Assembly: GCA_021741085.1 (NCBI GenBank)
Contig: JAIOYM010000022.1
Span: 1-15,500, forward strand
Source of the DNA: Rickettsiaceae bacterium
GTDB taxonomy: Bacteria; Pseudomonadota; Alphaproteobacteria; Rickettsiales; Rickettsiaceae
DNA: 15,500 nucleotides
Reading direction: 5' to 3'
The translations under genes were made by a program, and so were the position numbers. The notes beneath the pieces are model-generated. The model saw only the letters and a program-made list of their open reading frames with translations, did not search any database and was not told the origin of the DNA. Positions 1-5,529 of this stretch are shown one piece after another (within the stretch, counting starts at the first letter, position 1; every line of letters begins with the position of its first letter).

Positions 1-398
1 TTTTCACCAATAGTTGCTACTGCTTGAATAATTTCCTCAGCTATCGTAGAACTAGAACTAAATTGCTTATTTTTCAAAGCTTCTATATCATTACTTCCAA
101 GAGCTAGATCGGCTAAAGTACCCACTAGATTTTGAAATTTGTTATTTAAAGCAACAAAATCTGTTTCCGAATTTACTTCTACTAAAGTAGCTGTTTTTTT
201 ATCGGCAGAAATTCTTGCTGCCACTAAACCTTCTGCAGTAACTCTTGAAGATTTTTTTGCAGCGTTAGATAAACCTTTTTTTCTAAGCCACTCGGTTGCT
301 TTCTCAAGATCGTTACCACTTTCAGATAAAGCTTTTTTACAATCCATCATGCCAGCTGAAGTTTTTTCACGTAAAATTTTGATGAGTTCCATGCTCAT
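1..398 (-). CDS. tsf: Elongation factor Ts, N-terminal part (cut by window edge)
   Basis: EF-Ts is the guanine-nucleotide exchange factor that recycles EF-Tu from GDP to GTP form in the cytoplasm. About 132 codons are present; the rest lies beyond position 1. The translation begins MSMELIKILREKTSAGMMDC and shows the family signature: an N-terminal UBA-like helical domain with the TSAGMMDCKKAL motif (about residues 13-24), then EATEWLRKKGL-like sequence, then the start of the core domain with the conserved VNSETDFVA stretch. Two in-frame ATGs (398 and 392) are possible; the second gives the usual MELIK start, and neither has a clear Shine-Dalgarno sequence. The gene lies 52 nt downstream of rpsB on the same strand, the usual rpsB-tsf operon order, with no terminator visible between them. 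Confidence 0.95.
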   Translation of the reverse strand, partial: MSMELIKILREKTSAGMMDCKKALSESGNDLEKATEWLRKKGLSNAAKKSSRVTAEGLVAARISADKKTATLVEVNSETDFVALNNKFQNLVGTLADLALGSNDIEALKNKQFSSSSTIAEEIIQAVATIGE

Positions 399-450
399 AG
401 ATATATACCATTTTATTTCAATTAAACTATACTTTTTTACCTTGTTTTAG

Positions 451-1341
451 TTAGTTTTTAGTAGAAGAAGTAGTAGCCATTATTTTCTCTAAGCTATCAT
501 CACTAACATCAGATTTAACTTGTTGTCCTGACAATGCTTTTGGCGTATTTATTCTTTTGGTGTTCTTAGATTTATTATCATATCCTACTACGGGAGTGCT
601 TTTTGCCGAGAAAGTTTTAACGTCAACACCAGCTTCTTTAAGCGAGTCTTCTATACCTACTAAGACTGTATTGCACATTAATTCACAATATAACCTTATA
701 GCTTTGATAGCATCGTCATTTGCAGGAATTATATAATCTATATTGTCTGGGCTAGCATTACTATCAACTATTGCAACGATTTTAACGCCTAATTTAGCTG
801 CCTCTTTAATAGCTAAGTCTTCTCTATTAGTGTCAATTACAACTAATAGGTCTGGCGTACCTTGCAAATTTCTTATGCCCCCAAGAGTGCCCAATAACTT
901 GTCTTTCTGTCTCGTTATTTGTAAAATTTCTTTCTTTGTGTATGCAGTAAGTTTTTCTTCATCAGCCAATAGATTTTCTTTTTCTTCTAAAGAATTAATA
1001 GATTTTGCTATTGTGTGCCAGTTGGTTAAAATACCTCCAAGCCATCTTGTATTAACATAATGCTGGCCACATTTTTGTGCATATTCAGCAATTAAGTCTT
1101 TTGCTTGACTTTTAGTACCCACAAAAAGGATTTTTCCATTATTTTTTGCTACTGTATAAATTTCTCCTAAAGCTCTTTGCATTAAGCCTTGGGTTTGTCT
1201 TAGGTCAATAATATCCATGCCTTCTTGTTCGGCATAAAGATATGGTTCCATTTTAGGACGTCTACGAGTTTTTTTGTGCCCATAATAAGCACCAACTTCA
1301 ACTAGATCTTTTAATATTACTTTTGGTATTCTGTCGTTCAT
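451..1341 (-). CDS. rpsB: 30S ribosomal protein S2
   Basis: S2 is a structural protein of the small ribosomal subunit, needed for S1 binding and initiation. The 296-residue product carries the S2 core throughout: VGAYYGHKKTRRRPKMEPYL (residues 16-35), then the conserved IIDLRQT, VGTKSQAKDL, VNTRWLGGILTNW and DLLVVIDTNRED blocks, and the IPANDDAIKAIRLYCELM block near residue 215. It is longer than the roughly 240 residues of E. coli S2 because of a low-complexity Ser/Lys/Thr-rich C-terminal tail of about 50 residues, as seen in some alphaproteobacteria. The ATG is supported by AAAGGA (1348-1353) with a 6-nt spacer, one of the few good ribosome-binding sites in this window. A second, stronger GGAGG (1373-1377) lies farther upstream without a start codon. 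tsf follows on the same strand. Confidence 0.98.
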   Translation of the reverse strand: MNDRIPKVILKDLVEVGAYYGHKKTRRRPKMEPYLYAEQEGMDIIDLRQTQGLMQRALGEIYTVAKNNGKILFVGTKSQAKDLIAEYAQKCGQHYVNTRWLGGILTNWHTIAKSINSLEEKENLLADEEKLTAYTKKEILQITRQKDKLLGTLGGIRNLQGTPDLLVVIDTNREDLAIKEAAKLGVKIVAIVDSNASPDNIDYIIPANDDAIKAIRLYCELMCNTVLVGIEDSLKEAGVDVKTFSAKSTPVVGYDNKSKNTKRINTPKALSGQQVKSDVSDDSLEKIMATTSSTKN

Positions 1342-1722
1342 TTTTTGTCCTTTGGTTTATGAGTTAGTTATTCCTCCGCAAATTTATTTTAAATTATTCA
1401 AAAAAAACCGAATAACACTAACTACTATATTTGCGTGCGGGATGTGGGTTTGTGTATATGACTAAAAAGTCAAAAAAATTATATAAATAAAACAATACAA
1501 AAGCATTATTTTGAGCCATATACCAACATGTATTATGCATCATATATCTTAATTTTGCAACCAGATTTTCTGCAAAACACTTTTTAAAATATTTTTACAT
1601 CCAGAATTTTATTTATTATTCAACCTTAGTTTTTAACCTTAAGTTAATTAATTCAACGATATACTAATACTATTAGTTGAATTAATCACGTGTTTATTAT
1701 AAGGAGTGAGAGTATTTAAGTT
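1342..1722. other. Divergent intergenic region between rpsB and the coiled-coil gene
   Basis: This 381-bp spacer holds the leaders of two divergent genes and no convincing ORF. On the minus strand, towards rpsB, there is a perfect TATAAT (1478-1483) with a poor -35 match, an AT-rich hairpin (1394-1399 with 1410-1415), and an orphan GGAGG (1373-1377) followed by no ATG until the rpsB start. A short palindrome TGACT-AAAA-AGTCA lies at 1459-1472. A 7-bp inverted repeat (TTTTGCA 1553-1559, TGCAAAA 1571-1577) and the larger one at 1647-1686 lie on the side of the coiled-coil gene. A long rpsB leader could host S2 autoregulation as in other bacteria, but no known leader motif was recognised. Confidence 0.5.
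1647..1686. promoter_or_regulatory. Inverted repeat and possible promoter upstream of the coiled-coil gene
   Basis: A perfect 11-bp inverted repeat, ATTAATTCAAC (1647-1657) and GTTGAATTAAT (1676-1686), is separated by 18 bp. An overlapping, mutually exclusive palindrome ACTAATA-C-TATTAGT occupies 1663-1677. A TATACT (1660-1665) inside the spacer could serve as a -10 element, with only weak -35 candidates upstream. The symmetry and the position just before the ribosome-binding site suggest an operator or a structured 5' leader. That role is inferred; only the symmetry is seen. Confidence 0.4.
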
Positions 1723-3213
1723 ATGAAAGCAGCAACAAAAAATGTATCTAAAGATTTTATACCAAATAATTCAACTTCAATGGTTGAAGACTTCAAAGCT
1801 TCTATGGAAGATTATACCAAAAAACTGTTAGATGGCTTTTTGAAGGATGTACACGTCAAAGGTAATTTGAATAAAAATCAATTCAATAACCTACAACAAG
1901 TAGTAACGGGCGTACTTTTTAATTCGAATCCAGAAACAGATTTTAGCTTAAAGGGGATGCTAAAAGGCGTGTTGTATGCAGCTAAGGATTGTGTAACTAG
2001 TTTTTTTTCTAACTCCACAATCATAAAAAGTTTTTTGGGTGACCAAACCAGTATCATTGCACAGATCATAAACTATAGCGCTAAATTGATTGTAGAATTA
2101 TCTGATAAGAATTCTAACGACAAGTCTATGCAAACCGAACTTGGGGATGTTTTAGCTGAAATCAGGTCTTTGCAAGAAGAATTAGCTAAGGTAAAGGAGC
2201 AAATAGCAGATTTAAAAGGTGAACAATTAAAAATTGAGCATGAAGTTGAAGATTTAGATGATAAAGTTGAAGATTTAGACGATAAAGTTGAAGATATTAA
2301 TAGTGAAATGTTGTCAATAAAAGACGATGTATTGTCAGTTAAAAATGACTTGAATGCATTTAGAGATGAATTTAGAGATGATATTAAATCAGAAAAAGAG
2401 GATTGTAAATTTGTTAAGTTGGAGTTGAAAAAAGTAGAAGTAGAAATTAAAGAAATTGAAGAAGAAGTTGATGAACAACTTAAAGAATTAGAGGATAAAC
2501 AAAACGAAGAAACAGCACAAGCTATACGAAGGGATCAAGAATTAAAGCAAATGATTTTTGAGCAGAATGAGCAATTCAATCAAACAATTAGAGAGCAGGA
2601 AAGCAGATTTTTGAATTTGATTAATCAGCAAAACTATCAATTTCAACAGCAGAATGATCAACTCAAACAGATGTTAACTAATCAGATTGCAAGTGTGGCC
2701 AATACATTAAAAACTTTGTCTGTTGTTTTAGCGCAGGTAGGCCCAGCAGAACCAGCTCCAGTAGTAGAGGTAGCTCCAGTGGTAGGCTCAGCAGAAGTAG
2801 CTCCAGTGGCAGAAGTAGCTCCAGTGGCAGAAGTAGCTCCAGTGGCAGAAGTAGCTCCAGTGGTAGAAGTAGCCCCAGTGGTAGAAGTAGCTTCAGTGGT
2901 AGAACCAGCTCCAGTGGTAGAAATAGCTCCAGTGGTAGAAGTAGCTCCAGTGGTAGAAGTAGCTCCAGTGGTAGAAGTAGCTCCAGTGGTAGAAGTAGCT
3001 CCAGTGGTAGAAGTAGCTCCAGTGGTAGAACCAGCTCCAGTGGTTTTAGCGCAGGTAGGCGCAGCAGAAGTAGCTCCGGTAGAAGTAGCTCTGGTTACTT
3101 CAGCTGTTGAGCAAAATGTTGCCGATGCCTCAGTTCAAGCCGAATTACAAGAAGAGGAAGCAGATTCAAGCAACCATGAAGTTGAAGTTATGGCCAATAC
3201 TTCTGTAGTTTAA
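1723..3213 (+). CDS. Unrecognised coiled-coil protein with a Val-Ala-Pro-Glu repeat tail
   Basis: I do not recognise a family for this 496-residue protein. Residues 1-145 are mixed helical and amphipathic, with hydrophobic patches around 85-100 and 110-130 but no typical signal peptide or clear membrane span. Residues about 145-320 form a charged, then Gln-rich, coiled coil; a heptad KVEDLDD is duplicated in tandem (21-nt DNA repeat near 2260-2295). Residues about 338-455 are a Pro/Val/Ala/Glu array of about 16 VAPVVE-like hexads, followed by an acidic tail ending NTSVV. In-frame TAA at 1717-1719 excludes an upstream start; AAGGAG (1701-1706) is 16 nt from the ATG, an unusually long gap. The gene stands alone between a divergent spacer and a hairpin. 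Rod-like coiled coil plus Pro-rich repeats suits a surface-exposed, secreted or host-interacting protein, but this is inference. The reading frame is surely coding; the function is unknown. Confidence 0.85.
   Translation: MKAATKNVSKDFIPNNSTSMVEDFKASMEDYTKKLLDGFLKDVHVKGNLNKNQFNNLQQVVTGVLFNSNPETDFSLKGMLKGVLYAAKDCVTSFFSNSTIIKSFLGDQTSIIAQIINYSAKLIVELSDKNSNDKSMQTELGDVLAEIRSLQEELAKVKEQIADLKGEQLKIEHEVEDLDDKVEDLDDKVEDINSEMLSIKDDVLSVKNDLNAFRDEFRDDIKSEKEDCKFVKLELKKVEVEIKEIEEEVDEQLKELEDKQNEETAQAIRRDQELKQMIFEQNEQFNQTIREQESRFLNLINQQNYQFQQQNDQLKQMLTNQIASVANTLKTLSVVLAQVGPAEPAPVVEVAPVVGSAEVAPVAEVAPVAEVAPVAEVAPVVEVAPVVEVASVVEPAPVVEIAPVVEVAPVVEVAPVVEVAPVVEVAPVVEVAPVVEPAPVVLAQVGAAEVAPVEVALVTSAVEQNVADASVQAELQEEEADSSNHEVEVMANTSVV
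2725..3060 (+). repeat. 18-bp tandem repeat array flanked by 18-bp direct repeats
   Basis: Inside the coiled-coil gene, about 16 units related to GTAGCTCCAGTGGTAGAA encode VAPVVE-type hexapeptides, with variants VAPVAE (three in a row), VASVVE, PAPVVE and IAPVVE. Five units at 2941-3030 are identical at the DNA level. The array is bracketed by a perfect 18-bp direct repeat, GTTTTAGCGCAGGTAGGC, at 2725-2742 and 3043-3060. These copies lie 318 bp apart, a multiple of three. Slippage between units changes length by six residues, and recombination between the flanks would remove 106 codons in frame. Confidence 0.95.
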
Positions 3214-3220
3214 CAGCAAT

Positions 3221-3263
3221 ACTGCTACATTCTTTTTTCTCTAATTCTTTAGAGTGTAGCAGT
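3221..3263 (+). terminator. Strong hairpin after the coiled-coil gene, probable terminator
   Basis: A 13-bp stem pairs ACTGCTACATTCT (3221-3233) with AGAGTGTAGCAGT (3251-3263), with one G-U pair and a 17-nt T-rich loop. It starts 7 nt after the stop codon. No T-run follows the 3' arm, so it may act as a Rho-assisted terminator or a 3'-end stabiliser instead of a classic intrinsic terminator. Confidence 0.55.
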
Positions 3264-3402
3264 TATCCCAAAATATATCCAAATATAGCGGTTTTAATTT
3301 TTTATTTCGATTATTAACATAAATTCTGATTGGGCTAATACCATTTGGTCATTACTAGTAAAGCTTAGCTAATGCTAGTTTTATATTGTTTATAAAAGCT
3401 GC

Positions 3403-3448
3403 AATTGTAATAATGCCAACTTTTAACAGGAATTACAATTCGAGTTGG
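3403..3448 (+). other. Possible pseudoknot-like structure upstream of the DUF167 gene
   Basis: A perfect 9-bp inverted repeat, AATTGTAAT (3403-3411) with ATTACAATT (3432-3440), interlocks with a second pairing, CCAAC (3416-3420) with GTTGG (3444-3448). The arms are interleaved in H-type pseudoknot order. A bulged hairpin (3448-3457 with 3468-3476) follows, ending just before the start codon. The rest of the 275-bp spacer 3214-3488 holds no ORF. Short pairings in AT-rich DNA arise by chance, so this is tentative. Confidence 0.25.
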
Positions 3449-3488
3449 GTTATTATTAAAATAAAAAAATAATACCTAATAATAATTT

Positions 3489-3728
3489 ATGAAAGTAATC
3501 GAAGTACGTTTAACGCCTAATTCTTCTTCTAACCGAATTGGAGAGATAAGAAAAATGTTGGATGGTGTAGAGCAGTTGATGGTTTATGTTACCCCAGCGC
3601 CGGAGAACGGCAAAGCAAACGCGGCTATGATTCGTCTTTTAGCAAAATATTATAACTTGGCACCTTCGCGTTTTAGTATCTTGAAAGGTGCTACAAATCG
3701 TAACAAATTAATCGGTATTGAGGAATAA
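3489..3728 (+). CDS. DUF167 / UPF0235 (YggU-like) small protein
   Basis: A 79-residue protein of the YggU family, small conserved cytoplasmic proteins of unknown biochemical role. The family pattern is clear: an N-terminal strand with VRLTPNSSSNRIGE, the central block VYVTPAPENGKANAAMIRLLAKYY (residues about 32-55) with the hallmark GKAN, and the C-terminal SRFSILKGATNRNKLIGI, which matches the usual SR-x-x-I-x-x-G-x-x-S-R-x-K pattern. Its length is slightly short of the usual 90-100 residues but appears complete. No Shine-Dalgarno sequence precedes the ATG. It converges on dut, with stops 37 nt apart. Identity is firm; function is unknown for the whole family. Confidence 0.9.
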   Translation: MKVIEVRLTPNSSSNRIGEIRKMLDGVEQLMVYVTPAPENGKANAAMIRLLAKYYNLAPSRFSILKGATNRNKLIGIEE

Positions 3729-3765
3729 ATTTATTTATCCGAGTATTATTTAATAGCCTTTAAAT

Positions 3766-4221
3766 TCAAACTCCTGTAGAACCAAAACCACCAGATCCAC
3801 GTTCAGTTGCATGATCTGAAAGACTTGCGGCAATGAATTCCACTTTTTCAAATTTAGCTATAACCATTTGAGCTATTCGCATACCAGGAGTAACAACAAA
3901 ATTCTCGTCTCCGTGATTAATTAGCAGAACCTGAATTTCACCTCTATAGTCAGCATCAATAGTACCAGGAGAATTTAATACTGTTACTCCATTTTTTGCG
4001 GCAAGCCCAGATCTTGGCCTTATTTGCGCCTCAAACCCTTCTGGTAAAGCTATAGCTATGCCAGTTGAAACTTTGACATATTTCTTAGCTGGAATTATAA
4101 TTTCATTTTCTATAGCAGCCATCAAATCTAGACCTGCACTCAAAGCAGTTGCATAAGCAGGTAGTGGTAAATTAGCACCATGTGGTAGTTTTTCTATTTT
4201 AACTTTAGTAGTATTATTCAT
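3766..4221 (-). CDS. dut: Deoxyuridine 5'-triphosphate nucleotidohydrolase (dUTPase)
   Basis: Hydrolyses dUTP to dUMP and pyrophosphate, keeping uracil out of DNA and feeding dTMP synthesis; acts as a homotrimer in the cytoplasm. All five dUTPase motifs are present in 151 residues, the normal length: motif 1 SAGLDL (28-33), motif 2 RPRSGLAAK (68-76), motif 3 IDADYRGE (88-95) with the catalytic Asp89, motif 4 MRIAQMVIA, and the glycine-rich motif 5 ERGSGGFGSTGV at the very C-terminus. The start has no Shine-Dalgarno sequence. The gene begins 45 nt after the 3' CCA of tRNA-Leu(GAG) on the same strand with no clear terminator between, so the two are probably co-transcribed from the tRNA promoter. 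Downstream in function, Tmk in the same window takes dTMP towards dTTP. Confidence 0.97.
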   Translation of the reverse strand: MNNTTKVKIEKLPHGANLPLPAYATALSAGLDLMAAIENEIIIPAKKYVKVSTGIAIALPEGFEAQIRPRSGLAAKNGVTVLNSPGTIDADYRGEIQVLLINHGDENFVVTPGMRIAQMVIAKFEKVEFIAASLSDHATERGSGGFGSTGV

Positions 4222-4266
4222 AGATAATTTGGCTATAAAAAGCTTTTTTAAGATGAGTTACTTATC

Positions 4267-4351
4267 TGGTGCGGTTAAGAAGACTTGAACTTCCACTCGA
4301 TTAAGAACAGCGCCCTCAACGCTGCGCGTCTACCAATTCCGCCATAACCGC
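4267..4351 (-). tRNA. tRNA-Leu (anticodon GAG), CCA encoded
   Basis: Reading the minus strand from 4351, the acceptor stem GCGGTTA pairs perfectly with TAACCGC, followed by discriminator A (4270) and an encoded CCA (4269-4267). The D-loop has TTGGTAGAC, the anticodon stem CAGCG/CGCTG encloses the loop TTGAGGG (anticodon GAG, reads CUC/CUU), a long class II variable arm follows, and the T-arm has TTCAAGT. The 85-nt length and long variable arm fit tRNA-Leu. It precedes dut on the same strand. Confidence 0.97.
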
Positions 4352-4361
4352 AATAATATGG

Positions 4362-4390
4362 ATTATATATCACGTATTTAAAGCTCGCAA
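4362..4390 (-). promoter_or_regulatory. Promoter of tRNA-Leu(GAG) and probably dut
   Basis: On the minus strand TTGCGA (4385-4390) is followed after 17 bp by a perfect TATAAT (4362-4367). Transcription would start near 4355, only a few bases before the mature tRNA 5' end at 4351. Spacing, both boxes and position agree. It lies back to back with the pheS promoter. Confidence 0.75.
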
Positions 4391-4397
4391 GTATTAT

Positions 4398-4427
4398 TAA
4401 AATAATAATATAAAGCTGTTATATAAT
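4398..4427 (+). promoter_or_regulatory. Probable pheST promoter
   Basis: TTAAAA (4398-4403), an 18-bp spacer and a perfect TATAAT (4422-4427) lie upstream of pheS, giving a leader of about 55 nt. An alternative is TTGCTT (4431-4436) with TATTTT (4453-4458). The first choice has the better -10. No attenuator, T-box or leader peptide was seen. Confidence 0.5.
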
Positions 4428-4488
4428 ATTTTGCTTGTAGAACTAATTATGTTATTTTAGTTGTTAGAAAATAATTTAAAAATGTTCT

Positions 4489-5529
4489 ATGCAAGAAATC
4501 GACGAGTTAATAGCCAAAATAACTAATATTGAAAATATACAACAGCTGGAAAAGATCAAGGCCGAACTTTTAGGTAAAGAAGGGCTTATAACCCAAAAAT
4601 TCAGGTTGATTTCTAAAGCTAGCAATGAAGAGAAAGTTACTTTAGGGCAAAAAATTAACAGCTTGAAAATTATCGCTGAAGAAAAATTATCGCAAAAAAA
4701 AGAACAGCTGGATGATCAAAAACTACAAGCTGAATTATTGGCGCAAGAAATTGATATTACTTTGCCAGTAAAACCAATTTCTAAAGGTTCAGTAAGCCCT
4801 ATTTCTCAGTGTTTAGAAGAAATGATGAGTATATTTGCACAGTATAATTTCGAAGTAGCTGAAGGACCTAATATTGAAAATGAATGGTATAATTTTTCTG
4901 CACTAAATATAGATGAAAATCATCCATCACGTGATTCGCATGATAGTTTTTATTTCAAACAAAAGGCTGATGAAGATAAATTATCCCTCTTGCGCACACA
5001 TACTTCACCTGTGCAAATAAGATATATGAAAAACAACAAGCCACCATTTAGATTCATTGCTCCCGGAAGAGTATATCGAGCCGATTATGATGCAACTCAT
5101 ACCCCTATGTTTCACCAAGTTGAAGGGGTGATTATTGATGAGAATATTAGCTTCACGCATTTTAAAGGCTTTATAATGGAGTTTGTTAGAAAATTTTTTG
5201 AAAGCGATAGTATAGAGATTATTTTTAGACCTAGTTTCTTTCCCTTTACAGAACCTTCTGCTGAAGTAGACATTAAAACTAAAGAATTTGGCAAATTTTT
5301 AGAGGTAATGGGATGCGGCATGGTGCATCCAAAGGTGTTAGAAAATGTTGGCCTCGATCCACAGAAATATCAAGGCTTTGCTTTCGGCCTAGGGGTTGAA
5401 AGATTCGCTATGTTAAAATACGGTATAAATGATTTACGTAAATTTTTTGAAGGGGATATAAGGTGGATGAAGCATTATAATTTCAGCGCATTTGATTGCC
5501 CAAGTATTTTAGGAGGTTTAACAAAATGA
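4489..5529 (+). CDS. pheS: Phenylalanyl-tRNA synthetase alpha subunit
   Basis: Catalytic subunit of the alpha2-beta2 class II synthetase that charges tRNA-Phe. The first 85 or so residues form a charged helical coiled coil that in the family grips the tRNA. The catalytic domain follows: LRTHTSPVQIRYM (R169 onward), motif 2 FRFIAPGRVYRADYDATHTP with R188/R194 (187-206) and FHQVEG (208-213), FFPFTEPSAEVDI, and motif 3 GFAFGLGVERFAMLKYGI (296-313) with the ATP-binding Arg305. At 346 residues the length is normal. The ATG at 4489 gives the usual N-terminus; an ATG at 4482 is out of frame, and no Shine-Dalgarno sequence is seen. Its TGA overlaps the pheT ATG as ATGA, so the two subunits are translationally coupled. 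Confidence 0.97.
   Translation: MQEIDELIAKITNIENIQQLEKIKAELLGKEGLITQKFRLISKASNEEKVTLGQKINSLKIIAEEKLSQKKEQLDDQKLQAELLAQEIDITLPVKPISKGSVSPISQCLEEMMSIFAQYNFEVAEGPNIENEWYNFSALNIDENHPSRDSHDSFYFKQKADEDKLSLLRTHTSPVQIRYMKNNKPPFRFIAPGRVYRADYDATHTPMFHQVEGVIIDENISFTHFKGFIMEFVRKFFESDSIEIIFRPSFFPFTEPSAEVDIKTKEFGKFLEVMGCGMVHPKVLENVGLDPQKYQGFAFGLGVERFAMLKYGINDLRKFFEGDIRWMKHYNFSAFDCPSILGGLTK
5511..5516 (+). promoter_or_regulatory. Shine-Dalgarno sequence that fixes the pheT start
   Basis: AGGAGG sits inside the last codons of pheS, 9 nt before ATG 5526. It is the best ribosome-binding site in the window and argues for ATG 5526 over an in-frame TTG at 5496. It probably balances beta-subunit synthesis with alpha. 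Confidence 0.9.

Noticed and set aside
139..450. A 103-codon ORF antisense to tsf
   Set aside because: It is a shadow of the tsf frame; the minus strand encodes a clear EF-Ts.
4237..4250. AAAAAGCTTTTT palindrome between tRNA-Leu(GAG) and dut as a terminator
   Set aside because: The stem is almost all A-T with no loop bases and no distinct T-tail; too weak to call.
4267..4351. tRNA genes as integration sites for a genomic island
   Set aside because: No integrase, no repeated tRNA 3' end and only conserved genes flank both tRNAs.
5496..5525. Extended pheT start at TTG 5496
   Set aside because: ATG 5526 has an AGGAGG at ideal distance and gives the normal family N-terminus; the extension lies wholly inside pheS.
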